From NCBI GenBank assembly GCA_026686845.1, contig JAIVEN010000011.1:22864501-22928500 (forward strand): DNA of 64,000 nt, read 5' to 3'. Positions 1 to 11,921 of the stretch are shown piece after piece. The notes beneath the pieces are model-generated. The model ran no database searches and had not been told where the DNA came from. It worked only from the letters and a program-made list of their open reading frames with translations. A program made the translations under genes and the position numbers. Origin of the DNA: Adenanthera pavonina (taxonomy: Eukaryota; Streptophyta; Magnoliopsida; Fabales; Fabaceae). How positions within the stretch are numbered: position 1 is the stretch's first letter; each line of letters opens with the position of its first letter.

Positions 1-2912
1 TGAACTCAACTAAAACTTACTAAGTGTGAGTTAGACATGTGACAAAGGGAACTGGGTAATGTTTGACTCAAAATTCTGCGTGGTCATCTGAAAAAGTGAT
101 CACAAAGTAATTCTCAAAGCTCAAGAGGATGGTAATTGCTATACTATTGATATTGATGAACTTCCCACTTTGGATTCTATGTGTTTAATTAGTAAAGATA
201 ATGACAGTTGGTTGTGGTATAGAAGACTAGCACATGTTAACATAAACCAACTAACAAAATTGATTAAGAATGATTTAGTCACTAGATTACCAAAAATTTC
301 TTTTGAAAAGGATAAAGAATATGATGCATGCCTCAAAGGGAAACAAACTAATTCATCATTCAAACCTAAAATTGTAATTACCACATCTAGACCACTGTAA
401 TTATTACACATGGATTTGATAGGTCCATCTAGAGTAAAAAGCATTGGTGGAAACTTGTATGTGCTTGTGATTGTAGATAATTACCCTAGATTTACCTGGA
501 CTTTGTTCCTTTCATCCAAGAATGAAACATTTGATACATTTGTAACCTTAGCTATGAAAGTACAAAATGAGAAAGGTATTTCCATTGTATCTATCAGGTC
601 TGATCATGGAGCAGAATTCAAAATTCAAGCTTCTGGAGTACTGTGAAGAGCATGGAATTGATCATCACTTTTCAGCACCAAGGACGTCACAGCAAAATGG
701 AGTAATAGAAAGGAAGAACAGAACAATTGGACAAATGGATAGAGCAATGCTGAACAAAAAGGAGCTTCCTCAAGTTTTCTGGGATGATGCAGTAAACATA
801 GCAAGATATTTCATTAATAGAGCCTGCATCAGACCAATTTTAGGGGAAAACACCTTATGAGCTATACAAAGGAAGGAAGTCAAACCTCTTACACTTGCAT
901 GTGTTTTGATACAAGTGCTTCATCCATAACAATAAAAAAGAAAATCTGGGTAAGTTTGATGCTAAATCAAATGAAAGCATATTTCTTAGCTATTCTAGTA
1001 TAAGCAAAGCATACAAGGTTTTCAATAAAAAGACTAGAGCTATAGAGGAATCTATGCATGTTGATTTTATTGAAAATGAAATTGTTTCTAAACAAACCAT
1101 TAACGAGGATGATCTTATTTCTAGCTTTAAGAACTTGAATTTTTTTGGAGAAGATAAAATTTAACCTCCCAAAATATCTGAATCTACTAATGTAGAGGAA
1201 GATATTCAGGAAAAAGATGTTGAATGTGAAAACAATGAAGAAAGTTCTCAAGAACTCCCTAGAGCTTGGATATATCAAAGGAGTCATCTAGTTGATCAAG
1301 TGATTGGGGGTGTTCAAGAGAATGTTAAAACCAGAAGACAGCTTAGGAATCAAAAAAGCAATTGTGCATTTATCTCTCAAATTGAACCTAAGTATAATGA
1401 AGAAGCCTTAATTGGTGAATATTGGACATTGGCTCTGCAAGATGAACTCAATCAGTTTGAAAGAAATCAAGTTTAGGATTTAGTACCTAGACCCAAGAAT
1501 CACCCAATTATTGGAATTAAATGGGTATTTAGAAACAAACTTGATGAGTCAGGAACAATTATCAGAAACAAAGCTAGATTAGTGGCCAAAGGATATAATC
1601 AAAAGAAAGGCATAGATTATGAGAAAACTTTTGCTCCAGTTGCAACATTGGAAGTAATAAGAATCCTCTTAGCCTATACATGCATGAAAGATATAATGCT
1701 GTATCAAATGGATGTAAAGAGTGTTTTTCTGAATGGATATATCATGGAAGAAGTTTATGTTGATCAACCTCCAGGTTTTGAGGACTCAACAAAGCCAAAC
1801 CATGTTTATAAACTGAAGAAAGCTTTTTATGGCTTAAAACAAGCTCCTAGAGCATGGTATGAAAGGCTAAGTAATTTTCTAACTAAATAGAGATTTAATA
1901 GAGGAAAAATAGATACAATACTGTTCACTAAGAAAGAGAACAAAGACTTACTTATTGTTCAAATTTATGTTGATGATATTATATTTGGTGCTACTAATGA
2001 ATGTCTTTGCAAGAATTTCTCCAAGCTAATGCAGAGTGAATTTAAAATGTCAATGATGGGTGAGCTTAACTCCTTCCTTGGACTGCAAATTAAACAATGT
2101 GATGATGGTATCGTCCTCAATCAATCAAAATATTTGAAGGAACTACTGAAAAAGTTTGGAATGGAAAATGCCAAATCAATAGGGACTCCTATGGCTACTA
2201 CAACAAAACTTGATATGGATGAGGAAGGAAAGCCCTTTGACATAACTCAGTATAGGAGAATGATTGGCTCCCTATTATACCTAGCACGTAGTAGACCTGA
2301 CATTATGTTCAGTGTCTGTATGTGTGCAAGGTTCCAATCAAATCCCAAAAAGTCCCATGTAATAGCTGTGAAAAGAATTTTCAGATACTTAATTGGAACA
2401 TCACATATGGGACTTTGGTATCTAAAAGGCAATGGAAAAGAGCTCATAGGATACACTGATACTGACTTTACTGGATCCAAAATTGATAGAAAGCACAAGT
2501 GGAACATGTCAATTTCTTGAAGGATTGCTGGTTTCACGATTTACCAAGAAGTATAATAGTGTGGCTCTCTCCACAGCAGAAGTTGAATATGTTACAGTAG
2601 GTAGTTATTGTGCTCAAATCTTTTGAATGAAGTAGCGACTTGAAGATCTTGAGATTGAGATGAAGGAGATACCAATAAAATGTGATAATCAAAGTGCTAT
2701 CAACATCACAATAATCCAGTCATGCATTCAAGGATAAAGCACATTGAAGTAAGACATCACTTCATAAGGGATCATATTTGAAAGGAGACATCAAATTGGA
2801 ATACATCCCTACTGAAGATCAAATTACAGACATTCTGACTAAGCCACTTGGAGAAGATAGATACTACAAAATTAGAAAAGAATTAGGAATGGTAAATCCC
2901 AATGAATTGTAA
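1..2912 (+). pseudogene. Broken Sirevirus pol
   Basis: The reading follows the intact pol at 13730-16861 from just after the protease to the stop codon at 2910-2912. Recognisable parts are the integrase zinc-binding and DDE region (about 200-860), reverse transcriptase (about 1500-2350, with the YVDDI catalytic motif near 1968) and RNase H (about 2440-2880). Lesions include a stop at 398-400, a deletion frameshift near 615-625, a frameshift near 845, stops near 1163 and 1475, a stop after the LSNFLTK stretch (1888-1890), and frameshifts in RNase H near 2500 and 2710. The RT region is still easy to read, but no functional polyprotein is possible. Confidence 0.9.
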
Positions 2913-3904
2913 GCAAGGCTCTAACTAACTCTATTCAAGTATCTAGCATCAATTTAATACTAATTTTAGCATCAGAGTGTGTGTAAGATGTTTTGCAAGT
3001 ACTCTTGATGAGTGTAGATGATAGCAAATTAGTTTACTAGAGTTAATCAGACCTATATAATCAAAAGATACTGGAGAAAAGCTGAAAATTCAAACTTTTA
3101 GGCCCTATCTGTAAGTTTAGAAATATGAAATTCACACTTTAGATGTTATTAGACAAATTTCCATGTTAAAATGTGTTTTTGAATGAACTAGTATGCACAA
3201 TATTCGAACTTAGGTACTCATTAGACGAATTTCAGTAGCTTCCATGTTGTTACAGTACTTTTATATCCCTCGAAATTCATCTGTTGACTGCTAAAAATTT
3301 GAATTTCTGTATTACAATGTGCATATTGACTTTGCTTAAAGTTCTCTTTGTGTGAATTTCAATACCTCAAAATATGCATTTTAGAGACTCTTTACAAAAC
3401 TTTGAAATTTGAATTTTTGAATCACAAAATTTGTCTGTTAATGCATGCCTTCATTTCAAGTCTCTGTAAGACGAACTTTCAAAAATGAACTTCGTCTGTT
3501 GCTTTTCTCATCCTCTAATTGCTTAATGTTTGATTCCTTATAATTTGAACTTTGATTATTCAAAGTTCATCTGTTGATATTTGTTCCTTGAACTTAGCTT
3601 CTATCAGATGAACTTCTTGAAGAAAATTTGTCTGTCAAAAAGCCTTTGTGTTGGTTAACTAGTAACTGCTTGAAATTCAAATTTTGGCCCCTCAAAATTC
3701 ATCTATTTAACGGTTACAAAAGTTAAAATGATGTGTCTCACTCTAGATAGACACAACCCTATTCATCTCTCTCCCAAGTTTATTAACTCCTCTCACAATT
3801 TTTCATCAATTCCGTTTGAGAATCTTCATTTCCCATCGTTTAAACTTCTTTTCGTGCCTTATAAACCTATTCCTTGTATCTTTCTATAACAATCTTTCAT
3901 GAGA
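2913..3904 (+). other. Non-coding leader between pol and env-like ORF
   Basis: This interval matches 16862-17877 in the complete element. It holds no ORF of note. It contains repeated AAATTTGAATTT and CAGACGAA/TTCGTCTG-type words in a decayed form (TTTGAA, TTCATCTG), the same vocabulary as the LTR. Confidence 0.7.
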
Positions 3905-6105
3905 ATGGCAAGAGTTAAAAATCCTGACGTTGGTAAAAGAGAGTTCAGACCAAAGAGAATGGTTAAGTCTCAATATACCTCCAAGGGAGGTGAAACTCAT
4001 AAAAGGAAAGGTGAATCCATCAAGGGAACTCCATCTAAAAAGTAGAAAACCACTCCTAAGGCTGATTCAAAGAAACATGTCCCCTACTATTGCTGCCTCT
4101 AGTGCTTCTTCTTCTTCCAATACTGAGTCAGAGGAATTTTAGTTAACCACGAAGCCATTATGGAGCAATGCTCATATCCTGGAAAAGTATACCACCAAGT
4201 TTATCAGCAAGAAGGTAATCAAACCTCACTGTACAAATATGGAAGAATTTCTTATTTCCAACAATTTTAATGTTAGGCTATAGATGATAAAATATAAGAA
4301 CTTGTTGGAAATTAAGGAGAGATATGATGATGAGGTTGTCAAAACATGGTATGCTTCTCTTATGTATAATAGAAAAAAAGAGAAATGGGAGGTAAATCTG
4401 ATATCTAGAACTACTTGGCTATCTGATAAGACCTTTAATAAAGCACTAGAAATCCTTGGATAAGATGGCCTGAAGATTGACATCATCATCTCAAGATACA
4501 TGGATGAGGATGAAACTGCAGATGAGAAAGGTGGTCCTTTCTTTAATTACAAAGAAAGTATAGTATTGAATACCCTGTTTAAGAGACATAAGAATATGCC
4601 TCCTCTGAGTTTGCTGAAGGCCTCTGATCTGAGTGCTCAAGTTAGGATCCTACACTACATTGTGTCTAGGATCATATTCAATAAAGGGGGAAGCTTTGAC
4701 CTAATCACAAGGGCTAAAGCTCATGTGATACTGCACTTATGCGTGGAAAGCTATTAAACATGAGCCATATCATCCTTCAGTGCATGATGAAAGCCAAAGA
4801 TTAGAGGAGAGACTCCACTTTGCCCTTTGCCTCTATCATCTCCAAAATGCTTCAGTATGCCAGGATACAACACTTGGAGAAAGGGAAAGGCAAGCCCACT
4901 GAAGTCTTCATGGAGAAAGAATTGCAAATGATGTAAATTGAGAGAAACGATGACAGGTGAATTGGAAAAGAAGCTGGGAAGTCAGAAGACCTGTTCTTTG
5001 AGGAAGGTCACTCACAACAACAAGCAAGAACTTCTGAGGCTGTTCCACCCTCACAGCCCTCACCACAACCTTCTCAGCCTGTTTCTCCTTAACCACAGCC
5101 TACTTAGACACCTCAGTTGTTTGCTCCCTCAACCTAGGTCAAGCAACTAAGATCATTGAGTTGTATGACAACCTATCTGTACTCATGCTAAGCATCAGAG
5201 TGAGCAAAATGCCAAGTTTGCTCATCTACAGGATCAAATCTTTCAGTTGGCTAAGAACATGAAAGTGGTTGCTGATGCGTATGAGGACATCAGAAGAACT
5301 ATCCCCTCTATGTCATCTTTACCTCAGCTAGGATCCTCTAAGCCTACCAAGTCTCTTACTCCTGAACCTCCAAGCCCATTTAAGCCAGCCTCTCCTGAAC
5401 CTACTGATAAATATACTACTGCTTAGGCTGCTGGCACTATGGCCACCCCACAGGCCTCCATCAATTGAGACATGCCCTAGTCCACCCTTGGACTATGATA
5501 TAGAGGAAGAGGTTCCTCAGGAAGCAAGTTCCCACGAGCCTATTGTACAAGATGCTTAGGAGTCAATTCTGTCACTTCAAGAATCTGAGCAAATAGAGAA
5601 GCTTGTAGCAGCCATCACTTCTGCACCAATCATTCGAGCTGCTCTGAATAAAGAAAGAAGCCTTATTCTTTACTTGGATATTGTAGCCATTGCACATAAT
5701 ACCATTATGCAAGCTCAAAAATAAAGGCTTGATGAGATAGTTCCCTTTCTAGCTCCTACTTCATCCCTTTCTACATATGGTCTCACAAAAGAGTGAAGAG
5801 CTCAACTGGTTCTTTCTAGAAATGAAATGCAAGAGCTCCTGATGTGTCTGAAGATGAAGAAGGAAGCTCTGAAGCCTCTGTACCTCTTCCTCAAATTCCT
5901 TTTGATTTGCCATTTGTTCCTATTCCTTTTCATGCAATTCCAGTGTCATAGATTCCTCCTCCTGCTATGCACATTCAAGTCCTTAATGATGCCAAAAAGG
6001 GGGAGAAAAAATCTAAGCAAATTGGGAGGTCTGTTGCAGGGCATTCTGGCAAAACTTACAGCAAGAAATCCAAGACTAAGAAGAAAAGATTAGATCTTAA
6101 GGTTG
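3905..6105 (+). pseudogene. Broken Sirevirus env-like ORF
   Basis: It starts at the ATG matching the start of the env-like ORF at 17878 (MARVK then a basic, lysine-rich N-terminus). It continues through the conserved central block (about 4180-4480), the segment beginning MDEDETADEKGG (4500) and the proline-rich C-terminal half to about 6100. Stops occur near 4042, 4138 and 4462, and frameshifts recur after 4740. A copy of the PPT-like word AAAAAGGGGGAGA lies inside it near 5993. It has no signal peptide or membrane segment. It is homologous to the ORF in the young element and not functional. Confidence 0.85.
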
Positions 6106-6365
6106 CTTGGTTTTACTTGTACTGCTTGTTTATGTTTACTGTATCTCTTGTAATGAAATGACAATCTTGCTTTGAACTACTGTGTTTGTAATGTCATATC
6201 ATTGTTCCAAACCTTTAATGAATTAATAAAATGAGATTCCCTATCTTCCTTCTAATTTGCTGTATATGCCGCACTTATCTTTGAACTTCAATGCATATGT
6301 TGAGGGGGAGCTCTTAGAAGCAAATCCAATTACTAATCCAATTTGCCATTTGTTTTGTCATCATC

Positions 6366-6379
6366 AAAATGGGGGAGAA
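6366..6379 (+). other. Polypurine tract of old Sirevirus
   Basis: The purine run AAAATGGGGGAGAA sits immediately before the LTR start TGTTGAATC, the position where plus-strand DNA synthesis is primed. It differs from the young element's tract by one T. Confidence 0.85.
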
Positions 6380-7935
6380 TGTTGAATCAAGTGTTTTGAT
6401 GATTCCAAAAAATCGGAGCTTGGAAGAAAGATATCAAAGGAGTACAAGAGAACTCAAGTGAAGAAATCTAGGAAGAAATGAGTACAAAATTAGTTTGTAG
6501 GATTTCTCATCATGATCACAGAGAAAAAAGCTTTGATCTTGTACCCACTGGTTTTAAATAAGTATTTTTCAACTATCCTATTCTAACTTATGATAAATTT
6601 AAAGAATACTGACTGACTGACAAATTTTGAACTGTCAAACTTTATATATTTCTTTGAAAATTTGAACTTTGATGATTGAAACTTGAAGTGACATAGATGT
6701 TACCTCTGACAGACAAATTTCAGCCTGTTGAAATTTGAATTTCGAGTAAAGCATAATTTGAGAAAAATGAAAAATTCGTCTGAAGCTATGTCAAAGTTCA
6801 TCTGAAATTAGAGTGCAAAAAGAGTTCAAAGTCAGTTCCTCTGACAGACGAACTTTGATTTTGAAAATTTGAACTTTAGAATGAAAATGTAAAAGTCTGT
6901 AAGAGGTCTTTCTGATAAATGAATTTTAAAGGCACAAAATTTGAATTTTGAAAAGAATAACTTTTGTGCCATATCAAGTTGCTTACTAATAGACAAATTT
7001 TGGATCCCCAAAATTCAAATTTCGAGTACACTATAGCAATATGGGGCAACTATTTACACTTAATAGAAACACTTTAAAATTGAAAATTTGTATGTTCTAA
7101 CATGGGAAATAGTTGTCAAAATCAAAATTTATCTGTTGACACCCCAAAATTCATCTATAGCAATATGGGGCAACTATTTACACTTAATAGACGAACTTTA
7201 AAGTTCAATGTTGAAGTGTTTAACTTTGGTCTCTACGAAATTCATCTGTTGACACCCCAAAATTCAAACTTTGGATATCAGACACATTAAATGCGGTTTG
7301 TGAATGGCTAGTTTTGTAGAGTGACCGTTAGGTAATGTCTCTAACGGCTAGATCTTGTCTCTAATGTATAGTTAAGACATAAATCTATAAATAGAACTTC
7401 ATTTAAAGTTATGGGTAGAATCTAATGCTGTAAATACTGAAACTCTATCAAAATCATTAGACAAAGCCTTTTACTCTCTTACACTTCTTTTATTGCACCC
7501 CAACTATCATATATACTTTATATTAAAGAGTTTCTTTTATTGTAAACAATTTTCTCTTCATTTAGAAGAAATATTTTCTTGTGAGGGAATTTCACAAGGG
7601 ATTTGGGAAATACTTTGCTAGAGTATAGTGTGAGAATTTGTAAGCTCTTAGAACAGAGCACAAGGTTGTACTGTGGCATTACAAGGAGCCCACTGAATTC
7701 TTGCAAAATAGTTGAAAATCTTATGTGATAGCTTGAGGATTGGACGTAGGTTAAGAGGAAGAGATCGAACCAATATAAATCTTTGTGTCTTCCTTTTCTC
7801 TAACTTGCAAACTGCTCTATTATATTTAGCACTCTATTTTTTCGCACTTTTGCTTTCACTGCTCTTTTACAATTTTATAGAAAATTTTCAAACTTCCCAA
7901 TTCACCCCCGTCTTGAGAAGCCAGTAGACCTAACA
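6380..7935 (+). repeat. 3' LTR of old Sirevirus (1556 bp)
   Basis: The LTR starts TGTTGAATCAAG and ends CCTAACA. A TATA box (TATAAATA) lies at 7386-7393. The U3 part has decayed copies of the TTCGAA and CAGACGAA words. By eye it is about 90% identical to the reverse complement of the LTR at 25273-26791, so both belong to one older subfamily that starts TGTTGAATC instead of TGTTGATGA. Small ORFs inside it are LTR shadows. Confidence 0.9.
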
Positions 7936-8100
7936 GGATGAAAGGTTGAGTTGCTGGAAAAGACAAGGGTTCCAATAATTCTTCAATGAGAAGACTTGCC
8001 TATAGATATTGTATCCCCATTAAAACCATAAAAAACACAAAATAAAAATCAATCAAAATTTGAAACTAAAGAGCACCTTGTACATTACAGTCTCAATCAG

Positions 8101-8590
8101 AAATCGACAAAGGAAATGGGCGAAAGAAAAACAAAGGATAAATTGAAGACTGAAAAATTGTGAATCAAAGGAGAGAAGAAATGAGAAAATTGTCTCACCT
8201 TGAAGTAGAGTAGGGTTCAAAATTTGATCTGCGAGTAGAGATTGATCGATCGAATAGAGAAACACCCACCAATGAATGGAGCAACATAGATGAATAGAGC
8301 AAGGCTGATGAATGGAGACAATAATGTCAAGGAGATAAAAAATCAACAAAGGAAGTGTGGGAAAGGAAAACAAAGGATAAATCAAGGATTGAAAAATTGT
8401 GAATCGAAGGAAGGAGAAAGAAATGAGAAAATTGTCTCACCTTGGACTGGAGCAGGGTTTGAAATTTGATCTGCAAGTAAAGACTAATCGAATGAAGCAA
8501 CACCACCAATGAACAAAGCAATGCTGGTGAACATAGCAACGCCGATGAATGAAGCAATACTAATGAGTGGAGATAGTGGCATCGAGGAGA
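8101..8590 (+). repeat. Tandem duplication, 239-bp period, with 18-bp minisatellite
   Basis: Unit 1 begins AAATCGACAAAGG at 8101 and unit 2 AAATCAACAAAGG at 8340. Most of each unit matches, including a shared ATGAGAAAATTGTCTCACCTT. Each unit ends in an 18-bp minisatellite of the form GAAYRRAGCAAYGCYGRT: about 2.5 copies near 8272-8316 and 3.5 copies near 8509-8574. Two minus-strand ORFs cross it but have no recognisable domain, and I do not call them genes. The rest of 7936-8100 holds nothing I recognise. Confidence 0.8.
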
Positions 8591-8604
8591 AGAAGGGCAA
8601 CATT

Positions 8605-9102
8605 TGTTGAATCAAGTGTTTTGATGATTCCAAACTAACTAGAGCTTGGAAGAAAGACATCAAAGGTGTACAAAAGATCTCAAGTGAAGAAATCCAAGAA
8701 AAATAATTATAAGATTAGATATATGATTTCTTTTTTGAACTCAAATGAATACAAGACTTTGATCTTACAAAAGAATGTTTTAAAAATGTGTTTTTATAAT
8801 AATTCATGAAGTATTTGAAAAATACCCATTATCAAACGAATTTTGAAGGGTTAAACTTGATTTGTTGCTTTGAAAATTTGAACTTTAGTATCTGAAATTT
8901 GAACTTCGAAGTAAAAATATGTTAGTCAGAAAAGAGGTCCCTCTGACAGACGAATTTCATCTTTGAAAATTTGATTTCGGGTAAAACACAAACTATGAAA
9001 AATGAAAAATTCATCTGAAGATATGTCAAAGTTCATCTGAAAGTGAAGTTTAAAAAGAGTTCTAAGCTAGTCCCCTAAGAGTTCATCTTTTTAAATTTGA
9101 AC
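8605..9102 (+). repeat. 5' end fragment of an old Sirevirus LTR
   Basis: It begins with the LTR terminus TGTTGAATCAAG, matches the first 500 bp or so of the LTR at 6380-7935, and then stops abruptly. The next bases are minus-strand Sirevirus pol. The two sequences share AAATTTGAAC at 9093-9102, so the join is a microhomology junction. Confidence 0.85.
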
Positions 9103-10141
9103 AATAAGTAAGTCTTTGTTCTCTTTCTTAGTGAACAGTATTGTATCTATTTTTCCTCTATTAAATCTCTATTTAGTTAGAAAATTACTTAGCCTTTCAT
9201 ACCATGCTCTAGGAGCTTGTTTTAAGCCATAAAGAGCTTTCTTCAATTTATAAACATGGTTTGACTTTGTTGAGTCCTCAAAACCTGCAGGTTGATCAAC
9301 ATAAACTTCTTCCATGATATATCCATTCAGAAAAGCACTCTTTACATCCATTTGATACAGCATTATATCTTTCATGCATGTATAGGCTAAGAGGATTCTT
9401 ATTACTTCCAATGTTGCAACTGGAGCAAAAGTTTTCTCATAATCTATGCCTTTCTCCTGATTATATCCTTTGGCTACTAATCTAGCTTTGTTTCTGATAA
9501 TTGTTCCTGACTCATCAAGTTTGTTTCTAAATACCCATTTAATTCCAATAATTGGGTGATTCTTGGGTCTAGGTACTAAATCCTAAACTTAATTTCTTTC
9601 AAACTGATTGAGTTCATCTTACAGAGCCAATGTCCAATATTCATTAGTTAAGGCTTCTTCATTATACTTAGGTTCAATTTGAGAGATAAATGCATAATTG
9701 CTTTTTTGATTCCTAAGTTGTCTTCTGGTTTTAACATTCTCTTGAACACCCTCAATCGCTTGATCAACTGGATAACTCCTTTGATATATCCAAACTCTAG
9801 GGAGTTCTTGAGAACTTTCTTCATTGTTTTCACATTCAACATCTTTTTCCTGAATATCTTCCTCTACATTAGTAGATTCAGATATTTTGGGAGGTTAAAT
9901 TTTATCTTCTCCAAAAAAATTCAAGTTCTTAAAGCTAGAAATAAGATCATCTTCATTAATGGTTTGTTTGGAAACAATTTCATTTTCAATAAAACCAACA
10001 AGCACAGATTCCTCTTTAGCTCTAGTCTTTTTATTGAAAACCTTGTATGCTTTGCTTCTACTAGAATAGCTAAGAAATATGCTTTCATTTGATTTAGCAT
10101 CAAACTTACCCAGATTTTCTTTTTCATTGTTATGGATGAAG
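9093..10141 (-). pseudogene. Broken Sirevirus pol, RT and integrase C-terminus
   Basis: On the minus strand this reads from the integrase C-terminal region (10141) into reverse transcriptase (9411-9169, with the QMDVKSAFLNGY and LKQAPRAWYERL blocks). It is the continuation of the pol piece at 22070-22421, the two parts being separated by insertion of the young element at 10142-22069. Stops match those in the plus-strand copy at 1-2912, including the one after LSNFLTK and the TAA and TAG lesions in the integrase-RT linker. It is truncated at 9093 before the RT catalytic YVDD motif. Confidence 0.9.
10137..10141. repeat. Target-site duplication TGAAG, left copy
   Basis: The five bases before the 5' LTR are TGAAG, repeated exactly after the 3' LTR at 22070-22074. 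Removing the element and one copy restores continuous pol sequence matching positions about 840-960 of the left element, confirming the insertion point. Confidence 0.97.
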
Positions 10142-11866
10142 TGTTGATGAAAGAGTTTTGATGATTTTAAACCAACACTCAAGATCTTGGATTGAAGATA
10201 TCAAAGGAGATCAAAGCTGTTCCAAGTGAAGATTTTCTGAGTATTTGCTGTTAGATCTCTTGTAGGATCTTTAGTTTTTGTTATGATTGGGTAAAAGGTT
10301 TTGATTTGAAGAAAAGATGTTTTCAAACTTTGATTTTATGTTAAATCCTTGAATATTTGAAAAACACCCACAAACAGACGAAGGTTAAAAGTTTAAACTA
10401 AACTGTCAAGTTAGAAATTCGAACTTTGCCTTTGGAAATTCGAATTTCGAGCTAAAACTGATTAAGTCTGAAGAGATGGCTCTCTGTCAGACGAATTTTG
10501 GTGGTTCAAAATTCGAATTTTCATCTAGTCTGAAAGAAGCCTTTCTGGTGACAGACGAACTTCACACTTCCAAAATTCGAATTTCAAGTAAAATGAAGTT
10601 TGTGAAAACCAAAGAAATTCGTCTGAAACCATGACAAAGTGCATCTGAAATCAAAAGATATTCAGCTTGAAAAATGCTCTCTGACAGACGAATTTCGAGA
10701 TTCCAACATTCAAATTTTCATATAAGTCTGAAAGAAGCTTCTTTACAACAGACGAACTTTGAGTCTTCAAAATTCGAATTTCAGACAAAACAAAACTTGA
10801 GAAAATAGAAGAAATTCGTCTGAAACTATGTTAAAGTTCATCTGAGATCAAGAATGAGTTAAGTCTCAAAATTGCTCTCTGACAGACGAATGTCACCCTT
10901 TCAAAATTCGAATTTTGAAGAAAGTAAACTACTGTGTCTCTTTATACGTTCAATGGACAGACGAATTTTGGATACCAAAATTCGAATTTCGAAGACACTG
11001 TAGCAAATTGAAAACACTGTTCACACTTAACCAAAAATCTTTCTTCTTGAAAATTCGTATGTCACATTGTGAAAATGTTTTATAAGTTTCAAAATTCGAA
11101 TTTCACTTCATGAACAGACGAACTTCGTGTTGTAACGTTGAAAGCTTTAACCTTCGGTTCCTTCGAAATTCGTCTGTTGACCAACCAAAATTCGAATTTC
11201 AGTATGTCAGAAACATTAAATGCGGTTGGTAAACGGATAGTTTTTCAGAGTAACCGTTGGATAACTTCCCCAACGGATAGATTTAGTCTCTAACGGATAT
11301 TTGAGACCTAAATCTATAAATACAACATCATTTGAAGTTGTGGGTAACGAATCAAACTTGTATATACCGAATTTCTGCTAAATCTTCTTCTCAAAAGCTT
11401 TTACCCTCTCAACTTCTAAACTTGTACTTAAACTTTCATATCTACTCTTTTCAAGAGAGTTATTTCATTGTAATCAATCTACTCTTCATCTGGAAGATAG
11501 ATTTACTTGTGAGGGGTATTCACAAGGGGATTGAGAAGCACACAGTGAAAGTGCTTGGAGAGTTTGAGAGAGCTCAGAAACAGAGCATACTCGTTGTACT
11601 GTGGCCTTAGCAAGAAGCCCATTGAAATTCTTGCTGTATAGTGGATAAATCTCAAGAGGTGTCTTGGGGACTGGATGTAGGTCAAGTGGAAAGACCGAAC
11701 CAGGATAAATTACTGAGTTTTCTTCTCCCTATCTTCACTTTTCAGCTTGCTCTGTTTTACGCATTATTTTCATTATACTGTGATATCTCCACTTACCTCA
11801 CCTTGTGCAGAAAATTTTCAATCTTCCCAATTCACCCCCCCTCTTGGGAAGTCAGCCTTGCTAACA
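10142..11866 (+). repeat. 5' LTR (1725 bp)
   Basis: It runs from TGTTGATGAAAG to GCTAACA. U3 (about 10370-11220) is packed with TTCGAA (at least 10 copies) and CAGACGAA or its complement TTCGTCTG (about 11 copies). A TATA box follows at 11315-11322. The 3' end has a C7 tract before TCTTGGGAAGTCAGCC. Short ORFs inside it also occur in the 3' LTR and have no known domain. Confidence 0.97.
11315..11322 (+). promoter_or_regulatory. LTR TATA box
   Basis: TATAAATA lies about 550 bp before the LTR end, after the U3 repeat array. The same word at the same place occurs in the 3' LTR (21517-21524) and in the older LTR at 7386-7393. It is the likely core promoter for the genomic RNA. Confidence 0.75.
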
Positions 11867-11868
11867 AG

Positions 11869-11880
11869 TGGTATCAGAGC
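11869..11880 (+). other. Primer binding site, initiator tRNA-Met
   Basis: TGGTATCAGAGC begins two bases after the LTR. It is complementary to the 3' end of plant initiator tRNA-Met, the usual primer for copia elements. The match extends 12 bases before diverging. Confidence 0.95.
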
Positions 11881-11921
11881 CCGGATTCCCATTCAAAGGA
11901 ACTCACAGTCCGGGAATTAAA

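Larger units (their letters stand above)
1..7935 (+). mobile_element. Old Sirevirus (Ty1/copia) copy, 5' part outside the window
   Basis: The order is pol, non-coding leader, env-like ORF, PPT, 3' LTR, the same as in the complete element at 10142-22069. The window starts inside pol, so gag, PBS and 5' LTR lie off the left edge. Coding regions contain many stops and frameshifts, and LTR CpG motifs have largely become TpG or CpA, so this is an old, inactive insertion. The base after the LTR terminus (CTAACA ending at 7935) starts unrelated flanking DNA; the 5' TSD partner is outside the window. Confidence 0.9.

Noticed and set aside
8053..8557. Two overlapping minus-strand ORFs of 110 and 76 codons
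   Set aside because: They lie on the 239-bp tandem repeat, translate to low-complexity Leu/Ser/Phe-rich sequence and have no known domain; repeat shadows.
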